Assembly (NCBI RefSeq): GCF_013778505.1
Contig: NZ_JAAOWU010000010.1
Span: 148,853-212,852, forward strand
From: Pseudomonas sivasensis
Lineage (GTDB): Bacteria; Pseudomonadota; Gammaproteobacteria; Pseudomonadales; Pseudomonadaceae
Reading direction: 5' to 3'
Length of the DNA stretch: 64,000 nucleotides
Shown: positions 43,522-51,960 of the stretch, in pieces
Layout of the letters: each line of letters opens with the position of its first letter
Position numbering within the stretch: position 1 is the first letter of the stretch
Notes under the pieces: generated by a model
Database searches by the model: none
What the model saw: only the letters and a program-made list of their open reading frames with translations
Told to the model about the DNA's origin: nothing
Made by a program: the position numbers and the translations under genes

Positions 43522-44585
43522 GAAACGAGCAGTTTTCACAGGCGGTGCTGGACTGGTACGACCGCCACGGTCGCCATGACCTGCCCTGGCAACAGGGCAT
43601 CACGCCTTACCGGGTATGGGTCTCGGAGATCATGCTGCAACAGACTCAGGTGAGCACCGTGCTCAATTACTTCGACCGTTTTATGGCCTCTTTGCCAACG
43701 GTCGAAGCTCTGGCCGCCGCACCGGAAGATGAAGTGCTGCACCTGTGGACTGGCCTTGGTTACTACACCCGGGCGCGCAACCTGCAAAAGACTGCGAAGA
43801 TCATCGTGGCCGAGTACGGCGGCGAGTTTCCCAAGGATGTCGAAAAGCTCACTGACCTGCCCGGCATCGGCCTGTCCACCGCCGGCGCAATCGCCAGCCT
43901 GAGCATGGGCCTGCGCGCACCGATCCTCGACGGCAACGTCAAGCGCGTGCTGGCGCGCTTTACTGCACAAGAGGGTTACCCTGGCGAGCCGAAAGTGGCC
44001 AAGCAGTTGTGGGCCACTGCAGAGCGCTTCACGCCCCATGATCGCGTCAACGCCTACACCCAGGCGATGATGGACATGGGCGCCACCCTGTGCACGCGCA
44101 GCAAACCCAGCTGCCTGCTATGTCCGCTGGAAAAGGGCTGCGAAGCCCACATGCTCGGCCTTGAAACACGCTACCCGATTCCCAAGCCGCGCAAGGCCGT
44201 CCCGCAAAAGCGCACGCTGATGCCGATGTTGGCCAACGCCGAGGGCGCGATCCTGCTTTACCGCCGCCCTTCCACAGGTTTGTGGGGCGGTTTGTGGAGC
44301 CTGCCCGAGTTAGACGACCTGCAAGACCTCGAACACTTGGCCACACAACACGCACTCGAACTGGGCAAGCACCAGGAACTGCCAGGGCTGATCCACACGT
44401 TCAGCCACTTTCAACTGGCTATCGAACCCTGGCTGGTCCAGGTCGAGGAATCCGCCCATCACGTGGCCGAGGCCGACTGGCTCTGGTATAACCTCGCCAC
44501 CCCGCCGCGCCTGGGCCTTGCCGCCCCGGTAAAGAAACTGCTGAAGCGCGCGGCTGAAGTATTGAACGCAGGAGTGTCGTCATGA
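43518..44585 (+). CDS. mutY: A/G-specific adenine glycosylase
   Basis: A 355-residue DNA repair enzyme that removes adenine paired with 8-oxoguanine. E37 in SEIMLQQTQ and D138 in ILDGNVKRVLAR are the catalytic residues; the helix-hairpin-helix is LTDLPGIGLSTAGAIAS; the 4Fe-4S cluster cysteines are in CTRSKPSCLLCPLEKGC; the C-terminal NUDIX-like domain follows. Coupled to asmA upstream and yggX downstream by 4-nt overlaps. Confidence 0.98.
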   Translation: MRNEQFSQAVLDWYDRHGRHDLPWQQGITPYRVWVSEIMLQQTQVSTVLNYFDRFMASLPTVEALAAAPEDEVLHLWTGLGYYTRARNLQKTAKIIVAEYGGEFPKDVEKLTDLPGIGLSTAGAIASLSMGLRAPILDGNVKRVLARFTAQEGYPGEPKVAKQLWATAERFTPHDRVNAYTQAMMDMGATLCTRSKPSCLLCPLEKGCEAHMLGLETRYPIPKPRKAVPQKRTLMPMLANAEGAILLYRRPSTGLWGGLWSLPELDDLQDLEHLATQHALELGKHQELPGLIHTFSHFQLAIEPWLVQVEESAHHVAEADWLWYNLATPPRLGLAAPVKKLLKRAAEVLNAGVSS

Positions 44586-44854
44586 CCCGCACCGTAATGT
44601 GCCGCAAGTACAAAGAAGAACTGCCAGCCCTGGAGCGCCCTCCGTACCCAGGTGCCAAGGGCCAGGACATCTACGATCACGTCTCTGCCAAAGCCTGGGG
44701 CGACTGGCTTAAACACCAGACCCTGCTGATCAACGAAAAACGCCTGAACATGATGAACGCAGAAGATCGTAAATACCTTGCGGGCGAGATGGACAAGTTC
44801 TTTTCCGGCGAGGATTACGCCAAGGCCGACGGCTACGTACCACCTGCTCAATAA
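44582..44854 (+). CDS. yggX: Fe(2+)-trafficking protein YggX
   Basis: A 90-residue protein with the conserved start MTRTVMCRKYKEELPALERPPYPG and a single cysteine at position 7. It protects iron-sulfur clusters during oxidative stress; pairing with mutY, itself an Fe-S enzyme for oxidative DNA damage, is widespread in gamma-proteobacteria. Confidence 0.97.
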   Translation: MTRTVMCRKYKEELPALERPPYPGAKGQDIYDHVSAKAWGDWLKHQTLLINEKRLNMMNAEDRKYLAGEMDKFFSGEDYAKADGYVPPAQ

Positions 44855-44919
44855 TTGATCAAAAACCGGGGGTCGGCACGTAAGCGACGGTAATAATTAA
44901 ATATTTTTTGAAAACTTGC

Positions 44920-44948
44920 TTGACGACCCCCTGAAAAACCAGTTTAAT
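44920..44948 (+). promoter_or_regulatory. Sigma-70 promoter of tRNA-Phe
   Basis: TTGACG, a 17-nt spacer, then TTTAAT, followed by the GC-rich GCGCCCC discriminator expected of stringently controlled stable-RNA promoters. The start should be near 44955, a few nt before the tRNA. Confidence 0.9.
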
Positions 44949-44958
44949 GCGCCCCGTT

Positions 44959-45034
44959 GCCCAGATAGCTCAGTCGGTAGAGCAGGGGATTGAAAATCCC
45001 CGTGTCGGCGGTTCGATTCCGTCTCTGGGCACCA
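44959..45034 (+). tRNA. tRNA-Phe (GAA)
   Basis: A 76-nt tRNA with acceptor stem GCCCAGA/TCTGGGC, D arm AGCTCAGTCGGTAGAGC, anticodon GAA at 44992-44994, T arm with GTTCGATTC, and an encoded CCA end. It has its own promoter and terminator. Confidence 0.98.
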
Positions 45035-45078
45035 CTAATTAGTTTCAGGTGGTGCAAACGTCATCTGAAATACACAAG

Positions 45079-45102
45079 AAACCCGCCAAGTGCGGGTTTT
45101 TT
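45079..45102 (+). terminator. Intrinsic terminator of tRNA-Phe
   Basis: Stem AACCCGC / GCGGGTT followed by further T residues, 45 nt after the tRNA end. An additional imperfect inverted repeat (TTTCAGGTG / CATCTGAAA, 45043-45070) lies between the tRNA and this stem. Confidence 0.93.
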
Positions 45103-45451
45103 GTTGCCCAGGATTTAACCTCCTAACCCGCCTCTTCGTTACGCCGCGCACTAGTAGCGCTATGATATGATTCAAAATGTGCCAAGGTAGGCGATTAACA
45201 GTATGCGGATGCATCCCTCCTGTAACCCGTCAGCCAATGCCACCTAGTATCGGAGTAGGCAACGACGGCGGATCCTGTATCCCCACGAGCCTCCCTCTAC
45301 ACGCTGCAGCCTCTCTCCCCCACCTCAACACAGCCCAGGGTCACGCCCAAGCGGTGAGGGAGCGCACGCAAGCGCAGCGGCACAAGGACACATCATCCGG
45401 CGATGCGCAGCCCAGCGTATCGCTTACTCATACGGGCACATGGAGAAACAA
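45103..45451. other. Non-coding stretch after tRNA-Phe
   Basis: About 350 nt without a convincing gene. One short frame starts at 45177 but has low-complexity, non-protein-like sequence. There is no second copy of the tRNA 3' end, no integrase and no REP. The base pattern looks less like the coding neighbours and may be a decayed insertion, but I cannot show that. Confidence 0.4.
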
Positions 45452-45772
45452 ATGGCATACACATCGATCATTTTCAAAAACCCGAATACGGGCGCGATGA
45501 AGGAAGCTCCAGTCGGTTTTTCGTGGACAACCTTCTTTTTCGGTTGCTTCCCGGCACTGTTTCGCGGCGACGTGAAATATGGCGTGATCCAGTTCGTCAT
45601 TGCGATGGTGACCATGGGCCTTAGCAACATCGTCTTTGCGTTCATCTACAACAAGCTCTACATCAAGGATCTGATCGGCCAAGGCTTCAAGGCTCAATCC
45701 ATTGCCAGTGGCGATATGAACTTCGCGTCGGCGAAGATCGGCATGCAGATCCCACAGCTGGAAGCCGCGTAA
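45452..45772 (+). CDS. Small membrane protein of unknown function
   Basis: A 106-residue protein starting MAYTSIIFKNPNTGAMKEAPVGFSWTTFFFGCFPALFRGDVKYG, with two hydrophobic helices (about 25-38 and 46-70) and a more polar C-terminus (GDMNFASAKIGMQIPQLEAA). The W-T-x-x-F-F-G-x-F-P-x-L-x-R-G-D pattern resembles small DUF2628-like membrane proteins. I chose the ATG at 45452, since GGAG lies 7 nt upstream; an ATG four codons earlier lacks one. The role is unknown; it is next to tRNA-Phe, a usual integration spot. Confidence 0.75.
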   Translation: MAYTSIIFKNPNTGAMKEAPVGFSWTTFFFGCFPALFRGDVKYGVIQFVIAMVTMGLSNIVFAFIYNKLYIKDLIGQGFKAQSIASGDMNFASAKIGMQIPQLEAA

Positions 45773-45795
45773 TCGAAGGCGGAAACCGTATCCGA

Positions 45796-45823
45796 CAAAA
45801 AGCCTGCTGAATGCAGGCTTTTT
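45796..45823. terminator. Bidirectional intrinsic terminator
   Basis: AAAAAGCCTGC / GCAGGCTTTTT around TGAAT, between the convergent small membrane-protein gene and the glycosyltransferase gene. It has A and T runs on both sides, so it should work in both directions. Confidence 0.93.
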
Positions 45824-45837
45824 GCTGACCGGCTGAC

Positions 45838-47442
45838 TCACTGCAACAAGAACACCAGCAACGGATTGTCGTTCAACCGTCCTTCAAAGTCGGGAGGCTG
45901 ATGCTCCAGCGACGTCCCCGCCAGCAGTGCGACCTCCTTGCGCGCCACGACCACCCAGGCTGGCCGATGCACACGAGCTAATTGTTCAAGCTCATGACCA
46001 CCAATGAACACCGGTTGCTCGTCGTGATCCAGGTTCATCATGTAACGCACCGCCCAGGTATCCCGACCGAGGTCGATAAACACCAGCGGGCCCGGCCGCG
46101 TGGCACGCAGCGCTTCAACCTGGCTGACAAACTGCCGGGTATCGAACTGTAAGTCCTTGGCCGGCTCCACCACGACCACCAGCAGCAACCACTGCGCCAC
46201 CAATGCAATCAAGCTGAGCGACACCAGCCGCGCAATACGCCGCCAGGCGATCAACGCAGCGACTTGCAGCACCACCAGCACGCCCACCCACAACGGCAGC
46301 GAAACGTCTGGCCAGTAACCGTGCTTTTGCCACCCATGCCGACAGACAAATACTACAACCACACACAACGCCGGTAGCGCCGCGACAAGCCCCTCATAGC
46401 ATCGACGCACGCCCACAAGCCAGCCTTGCGCCTGGAGGAGCCCATAGGCCGCGACAGCCGCAAACATCGGCACCATGGGCAGGATGTAATAGGCGCGTTT
46501 GAAGTGCGGCACCGACAACCCAATCAAAATCATCAGGCCGCAAGCACCTAGCCGCACAACCAATTGCACGGGCTCATCAAACCGTTCACGCCAGCGATGA
46601 CGCAACGCAACCAGCGTGGCCAGCGCCAACGGCACCACAGGGAAGTAACGGTACAAACTCAGTTGAAGATAGAAATAGAACGGCTCGCCACTTTCATCCA
46701 GGCGCCCGCCCACTTGCATCCTGAACACCTCTTCGGCGAACCCATCACCACCACTGACGCGCGCCAGCTTTATAAGCAGCCACCAACAGACCGCCAACAA
46801 CGCCAGACCAACCAGGCCGTGAATCAGCACCTGCCTGACCCGTTGCCCCGGATTACCAAGCGCCCAATACACACACACCACGCCGCAGACCTCAATCAAC
46901 CCCAATGGCCCACGTATGGCGAAGCCGAAGATGAACAGCGGGAACACCGCCAACTGCCTCAATCGCGAGCCCAGGCGCTCGCCACTGTGCAGCAGGTAGA
47001 AACTGCCAACGCAGAGCAAAGCCACCATCTGATCCAGGCAAACCGAACGGGACTTTTCCAGCAGTTGAGTGGTGAGCAGTGTCAACAAAACGGAGAGCAG
47101 CGCCCACTGCCGACTCGCAGGGACCAGCAGGCGATAGAGCAGCGCAATCACCCCAGCAGACGCCAGTGCGGTGGGCAGTACGTTCGCCAGGTGATTGGGC
47201 GCACCGAATAACCGGGCAAACACAAAACTGAAGAACGTAGCGGTGCCAGGGTAGTCCGCGTAGGGCTGACCGTAGGTCGTAGGAAAAAGGCTCGCACCAT
47301 GGCGAAACATTTCTTGCAGGAACAGCGCCCAACGTCCGTCAAATCCCTGGGGCTGTTGATCCCAGATCCCCAGGGTAAAGAGCAGCAAGGCAAACAGGAA
47401 AATGCCCAGGGATTCCAGGCGAAAACGGTTGCGTTGATCCAT
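45838..47442 (-). CDS. ArnT/PMT-like membrane glycosyltransferase
   Basis: A 534-residue protein with about a dozen helices. The first periplasmic loop reads DQQPQGFDGRWALFLQEMFRHG and later YADYPGTATFF, in the manner of ArnT-type (GT83/GT39) transferases that use polyprenyl-linked sugars; the usual D-E pair after the first helix is replaced by F-D-G-R here, so activity is uncertain. It is single, on the minus strand, with no sugar-donor genes nearby. Target unknown. Confidence 0.75.
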   Translation of the reverse strand: MDQRNRFRLESLGIFLFALLLFTLGIWDQQPQGFDGRWALFLQEMFRHGASLFPTTYGQPYADYPGTATFFSFVFARLFGAPNHLANVLPTALASAGVIALLYRLLVPASRQWALLSVLLTLLTTQLLEKSRSVCLDQMVALLCVGSFYLLHSGERLGSRLRQLAVFPLFIFGFAIRGPLGLIEVCGVVCVYWALGNPGQRVRQVLIHGLVGLALLAVCWWLLIKLARVSGGDGFAEEVFRMQVGGRLDESGEPFYFYLQLSLYRYFPVVPLALATLVALRHRWRERFDEPVQLVVRLGACGLMILIGLSVPHFKRAYYILPMVPMFAAVAAYGLLQAQGWLVGVRRCYEGLVAALPALCVVVVFVCRHGWQKHGYWPDVSLPLWVGVLVVLQVAALIAWRRIARLVSLSLIALVAQWLLLVVVVEPAKDLQFDTRQFVSQVEALRATRPGPLVFIDLGRDTWAVRYMMNLDHDEQPVFIGGHELEQLARVHRPAWVVVARKEVALLAGTSLEHQPPDFEGRLNDNPLLVFLLQ

Positions 47443-47530
47443 CGGTAGGCCTGTCAGGTGAGGAGCGCTGACTTAATGGTGCCGAGCACGCCCCTGAACA
47501 TCGCCTGAACAGACCTGAACATTCACCCAG

Positions 47531-48496
47531 CTACCGACCTGCGGGCCACACCGCCCACGGGATCAGGCGCACGTAGATCAACTCAGCCACCAACTCGACC
47601 AAGGTCTGCAGGATCACCGCCGTGGCGGCCAACCCCCGTAAGTCTTCAGGCAGGGCCAGCGCCAGGGGCAATACCACCAGCGAATTGCGCGTGGATGCGC
47701 TGAACGTCACCGCCCGCGCCGTGACCGCCGGCAGCGCGAACAGCCGCGCCGCCAGCATCCCCATCAGTGGCGCCAGCAGCACAAAGCCCAGATAGACCGG
47801 AATCACTGGCACCAACAGGCCGATATCGCGCACCACCGAGGTGACTTGCGAGCCGATCACCACGAACAGCACCAGCGCCATGGCGGGTACCGGCAACCAG
47901 GCCCAAGCGTTATTCCACGCATTGATAATTGCGTAGCGCCGCGCCAGGGACGTCGTGAGCACCGCCAGCACCATCGGCACCACGATCAACTCTACAAAGG
48001 CTTGAACAAACGGTCCCACCGCAACCACTACTTCGGACTGCGCGCCCAGCATAAATCCCAGGTACACCGGCAACAGCGCCAGCTGCAGTAACAACAGCAC
48101 CGGCGTCGCCGCCAGCATCAACCGCGAATCGCCTTTGCCGATATGGGTAAACACCACCACATAATCGATGCACGGCGTCAGCAACACCAACAACGCGCCC
48201 ACCAGCAACGCCGGGCGCTCCACCAGGCCACGGGTCAATGCCCACACCAGCAGCGGCACCAGAATGAAATTGGCCAACAACAACGCCGACAGGAAGCGCT
48301 TGTTGCTCAAGCCCTCGCGCAGGTCCAGAAAGGGGATTTGCAGGAACATCGCGTACATAAGCACTGCGATGACGGGGGTGATCAATACGTTGAGGTTGTG
48401 GGCGGATTGGGGCGCGAACAGGCCGACGACGGCAGCCAGCAGGATGGCGACAAAGTAGATTGGGATCTGGTTGTGTTCGAGGGTGTCGCGGGACAT
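47531..48496 (-). CDS. BASS/ACR3-type transporter
   Basis: A 321-residue membrane protein with ten hydrophobic segments. The motifs LVLLTPCIDYVVVFTHIGKGD and VTFSASTRNSLVVLPLALALP place it in the bile acid:sodium symporter/ACR3 group; the TPCIDYV segment includes the cysteine conserved in ACR3 arsenite carriers. No arsR or arsC gene is adjacent, so arsenite export is not shown. It could transport another anion or metabolite. Confidence 0.8.
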   Translation of the reverse strand: MSRDTLEHNQIPIYFVAILLAAVVGLFAPQSAHNLNVLITPVIAVLMYAMFLQIPFLDLREGLSNKRFLSALLLANFILVPLLVWALTRGLVERPALLVGALLVLLTPCIDYVVVFTHIGKGDSRLMLAATPVLLLLQLALLPVYLGFMLGAQSEVVVAVGPFVQAFVELIVVPMVLAVLTTSLARRYAIINAWNNAWAWLPVPAMALVLFVVIGSQVTSVVRDIGLLVPVIPVYLGFVLLAPLMGMLAARLFALPAVTARAVTFSASTRNSLVVLPLALALPEDLRGLAATAVILQTLVELVAELIYVRLIPWAVWPAGR

Positions 48497-48700
48497 GAAG
48501 GCGCTCGAGAAAATTGCGAAGGCACCAGCTTATGCGCCTACTGGCGCAGGGTCGACCCGTACTACCCGTTCACAACAACCGCAGAAGCCATGAACGTGAA
48601 CGACGCGCCAACGCCGCCAATTCTGAGGATGCCCTTGGGATTTCCTCCAACCTGCGCTTCAATACCCCACCCAGATCCAGAACCTTAGGATGTCGAGCCC

Positions 48701-49114
48701 ATGGCTTCGCCGAACAAGCAGCAAAAACGTGCCCAGCGGGCAAAGACCAAGGCTAAGCAAAACCGCACTCAGCGCGCCGTAGCGACCAAGCCGGATGCGT
48801 TTGCAGGCGATGACAGTCGCATTGACCTAGAGTCGGTCGATTTGACTGAGCTGTTTGAGGAGATGCGCGTCGCTGGCGAGACCAGCCAACAGGCTTTGTG
48901 CGCGGCATTCCTGGCCCACCCGCTGCTGGCGCTGGTGCTGGAACAGGAAGGTGAAGAAGAAGCCACCGACTTCATCCTGGCAGCGCTGATCGAATATCGG
49001 CAGTGGGCCACGGACAGCGACGATGAAGCCGCCGCACTGGCGTGGGTCGAGTCGCCGCAGTTCCAGGCGGATTACGTCGCCGCATCCCAGGCGCTGGCGA
49101 CTTCCCAGGACTGA
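48701..49114 (+). CDS. Conserved hypothetical protein
   Basis: A 137-residue protein with a very basic Gln/Lys/Arg-rich N-terminus (about 1-30) and an acidic helical part after it (VDLTELFEEMRVAGETSQ and DSDDEAAALAWVESPQF). No signal peptide, helix bundle in the membrane or known motif is seen. The basic tail might bind nucleic acid; this is only a guess. Reading frame and codon use fit the neighbours. A REPIN follows the stop codon. Confidence 0.7.
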   Translation: MASPNKQQKRAQRAKTKAKQNRTQRAVATKPDAFAGDDSRIDLESVDLTELFEEMRVAGETSQQALCAAFLAHPLLALVLEQEGEEEATDFILAALIEYRQWATDSDDEAAALAWVESPQFQADYVAASQALATSQD

Positions 49115-49127
49115 CGCAAAACAAAAT

Positions 49128-49214
49128 GTAAGAGGGGGCTTGCCCCCGACAGCGTGTTTTCAGTCAATTAGATGTCGACTGACGCACCGCTATCGGGAGC
49201 AAGCCCCCTCCCAC
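49128..49214. repeat. REPIN between convergent hypothetical gene and gabP
   Basis: Inverted REP arms; the left arm is worn (GTAAGAGGGGGCTTGCCCCC) and the right arm normal. It lies 13 nt after the hypothetical gene and 13 nt after gabP, the two being convergent. Confidence 0.92.
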
Positions 49215-49227
49215 ATGGGGACTGCGG

Positions 49228-50619
49228 TCAGTTAAGCACCGCAGCGCCTGCTCTCTGCGCCTTGCGACGGCTCGACACAAACAACCCCGCCGCCACCACC
49301 AGCAAGCTTAGAACGCCGGTCGCGATAATCTCGACCCGGTGCGCTTCCTGGAACAGCATGATCGTCAGCGTCCCCACGATAAACACCATCACCGCGTAGG
49401 TCAGGCCAGGGAACAGCCACATCTTGAAGACGATTTTCTCGCCCGCCGCCGTACGCTTCTGACGCATGCGCAGTTGCGACACAGCGATAACGAGGTACAC
49501 CAGCAACGCGATGGCGCCGGAGCTGGCCAGCAGGAATTCGAACACAGCTGCCGGCGCCACATAGTTGGCAAAGACCGCCAGGAACGCAGCACCGGTAGAC
49601 AGCAACACAGCCCAGTAAGGCGTGCCGCTCTTATTAGTGCGCTTGGCCACTGCCGGAGCGTCACCGCGACGGCCCAGGGAGAACAGCATGCGCGACGCGG
49701 TGTACAGCGCCGAGTTCAGGCAGCTCGTCACGGCAACCAGCACCACCAGATCGACGATCAGCTTGGCATTCGGGATGCCCATGCGTTCCAGCACGGTCTG
49801 GTAGGAACCTACCGCCGCCAGTGTCGGATCGTTCCACGGCACCAGGGACACGACGATGAAAATCGACAACAGGTAGAACAAACCAATCCGCCAGATCACC
49901 GAGTTGGTGGCCTTGGTGATTTGCTGGCCTGGGTTCTTCGATTCCGCCGCGGCGATGGTGACGATCTCGGTACCCATGAACGAGAACATGGTGGTCAGGA
50001 TGGCCGCCAGTACTGCGCCCATGCCGTTGGGCATAAAGCCTTGGGTGTCGAACAGGTGCGAAACGCCGCTGACCTGGCTGGTCGGCAGGAAGCCGAAAAT
50101 CGCCGCCAAGCCGAGGATCACAAAACCCACGATCGCTACGACTTTGATCAGCGCAAACCAAAACTCGAACTCACCGTAGTTCTTCACGCTGAACAGATTG
50201 GTCGCGGTCAGCAGCAACGTGATGATCAGCGTGAAGGCCCAGATGGCCACATCAGGGAACCAAGCGTGGAGGATGGTCGCAGCAGCGTTGGCTTCCAACG
50301 GAATCACCAACACCCAGAACCACCAGTACAGCCAGCCAATGGTGAAACCGGCCCAGTGACCAATCGCACGGTCGGCGTAGGTGGAAAACGAACCGGTGTC
50401 CGGCGAGGCAACGGCCATTTCGGCCAGCATGCGCATCACCAATACCACCAGCGTACCCGCAGCGGCATACGCCAGCAGTACGGCCGGGCCGGCGGCAGCA
50501 ATCGCGTGGCCGGAGCCAACAAACAAACCGGCACCAATAACGCCGGCAATCGACAGCATGGTGACGTGACGCGGTTTGAGCCCCTGTTCGAGGTCATTGG
50601 AGCTTTGCGTACTACTCAT
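49228..50619 (-). CDS. gabP: GABA/amino-acid permease (APC family)
   Basis: A 463-residue membrane protein with twelve helices. The N-terminal LKPRHVTMLSIAGVIGAGLFVGSGHAI is the mark of the amino-acid transporter (AAT) group of APC permeases, and the sequence is closest in style to GABA permeases. I chose the ATG at 50619; the upstream extension is not protein-like. A sigma-54-type promoter upstream fits nitrogen-source regulation. GABA as substrate is inferred; other amino acids are possible. Confidence 0.85.
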   Translation of the reverse strand: MSSTQSSNDLEQGLKPRHVTMLSIAGVIGAGLFVGSGHAIAAAGPAVLLAYAAAGTLVVLVMRMLAEMAVASPDTGSFSTYADRAIGHWAGFTIGWLYWWFWVLVIPLEANAAATILHAWFPDVAIWAFTLIITLLLTATNLFSVKNYGEFEFWFALIKVVAIVGFVILGLAAIFGFLPTSQVSGVSHLFDTQGFMPNGMGAVLAAILTTMFSFMGTEIVTIAAAESKNPGQQITKATNSVIWRIGLFYLLSIFIVVSLVPWNDPTLAAVGSYQTVLERMGIPNAKLIVDLVVLVAVTSCLNSALYTASRMLFSLGRRGDAPAVAKRTNKSGTPYWAVLLSTGAAFLAVFANYVAPAAVFEFLLASSGAIALLVYLVIAVSQLRMRQKRTAAGEKIVFKMWLFPGLTYAVMVFIVGTLTIMLFQEAHRVEIIATGVLSLLVVAAGLFVSSRRKAQRAGAAVLN

Positions 50620-51173
50620 TGACACACCTTTGCGAGGAATTGCGAAAACGGTCCACCCGGCCTGGTGTCTTCTTCGTGAAAAGAAACCAACAGGGCGTTC
50701 TTTATTTTTTACGCAAGATTTGCGCCAAAATGTTACGAAGTCGCAATTGACGCGGGCTGTAGGACGATTCGACAGTCGTCGCAAGTCATTGAGAACAATG
50801 GCATTCCGCTATAGCGTTACCGTGCGACTCACATTCAAGACGAACAAGCGCACCAAAAACACACACAAAAAGTACGTGACGCGCCATAAAGGGGCCGATG
50901 GGTACCGTTTGCCCGTTTAACCCTTCCAACACCCGGCCAAAGCTGGCACCATCGCGCCCTTTTTTACGCAAAGCCTGCGGTTTATCGGGTTCAAACGGTT
51001 GTTCGGTTGTTGAGGGCGCGACACGCTGCTGTGCCGATGCGACACCCTGCCGCACACGCCCCATTTACCGCCGGCCACGCTGTTGGCTGCCATCAAGACG
51101 CTATGCTAGCTTGGCGCCTCGCCAGGAAGGCGGCCCAACAGCAGGAATGCAATGAACACAATGAGGACCGCAC
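50620..51173. other. Divergent regulatory gap between gabP and the ABC operon
   Basis: 554 nt without a supported gene. On the minus strand it contains a sigma-54-like element (50712-50727) for gabP. The half near the ABC operon has no clear consensus; TATGCT near 51103 is a possible -10 box. A 92-residue minus-strand frame here (50786-51064) has no supporting features. Confidence 0.5.
50712..50727 (-). promoter_or_regulatory. Probable sigma-54 promoter of gabP
   Basis: On the minus strand TGGCGCAAATCTTGCG has GG and GC 10 nt apart. The -24 half differs from TGGCACG at two positions and the -12 half TTGCG at one. It lies 93 nt before the gabP ATG. No enhancer site is identified. Confidence 0.55.
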
Positions 51174-51947
51174 ATGGCCGAGGCCACGCCCGCGCTTGAA
51201 ATCCGCAACTTGCACAAACGCTATGGTGAGCTGGAGGTACTCAAAGGTATCTCGCTGACCGCTCGCGACGGCGATGTGATCTCGATCCTGGGTTCCTCCG
51301 GTTCCGGCAAGTCCACGTTCCTACGCTGCATCAACCTGCTGGAAAACCCACACCAGGGCCAGATCCTGGTGGCCGGCGAAGAACTCAAGCTCAAGGCCGC
51401 GAAAAACGGCGAACTGATGGCCGCCGACGGCAAGCAGATCAACCGGTTGCGCAGCGAAATCGGTTTTGTATTTCAAAACTTTAACCTGTGGCCACACATG
51501 AGCATCCTCGACAACATCATCGAGGCCCCCCGCCGTGTGCTCGGCCAGAGCAAGGCCGAGGCAATAGAAGTGGCCGAGGCCCTGCTGGACAAGGTCGGCA
51601 TCGCCGACAAGCGCCACGCCTACCCCGCGCAATTGTCCGGCGGCCAGCAACAACGGGCAGCCATCGCGCGTACCCTGGCGATGCAGCCCAAAGTCATCCT
51701 GTTCGACGAACCCACTTCTGCCCTTGACCCGGAAATGGTTCAGGAAGTACTTAATGTGATCCGCGCGCTGGCCGAAGAGGGCCGCACCATGCTGCTGGTC
51801 ACCCATGAAATGGGCTTCGCCCGCCAAGTTTCCAGTGAAGTGGTGTTCCTCCACCAAGGCCTGATCGAAGAGCAAGGATCGCCACAGCAGGTGTTTGAAA
51901 ACCCGCTTTCGGCGCGCTGCAAACAATTCATGTCCAGCAACCGCTAA
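51174..51947 (+). CDS. hisP: Polar amino acid ABC transporter ATPase (HisP/AotP type)
   Basis: A 257-residue ATP-binding subunit. Walker A is GSSGSGKST (residues 40-48), signature LSGGQQQRAAIARTLA, Walker B VILFDEPTSALDPE, and switch His in LLVTHEMGFA. It is first in an operon with binding protein, two permeases and a methyltransferase. The length, including the insertion with ELKLKAAKNGELMAADGKQ, resembles HisP. Substrate likely histidine, arginine, lysine or ornithine. Confidence 0.94.
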   Translation: MAEATPALEIRNLHKRYGELEVLKGISLTARDGDVISILGSSGSGKSTFLRCINLLENPHQGQILVAGEELKLKAAKNGELMAADGKQINRLRSEIGFVFQNFNLWPHMSILDNIIEAPRRVLGQSKAEAIEVAEALLDKVGIADKRHAYPAQLSGGQQQRAAIARTLAMQPKVILFDEPTSALDPEMVQEVLNVIRALAEEGRTMLLVTHEMGFARQVSSEVVFLHQGLIEEQGSPQQVFENPLSARCKQFMSSNR

Positions 51948-51960
51948 CGGAGCAACATGC

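Noticed and set aside
45177..45500. A 107-codon frame after tRNA-Phe
   Set aside because: Low-complexity product, no ribosome site, and it overlaps the better supported gene at 45452.
50786..51064. A 92-codon minus-strand frame between gabP and the ABC operon
   Set aside because: No ribosome site, no motif, and mixed composition; it fits a random open frame in a promoter gap.
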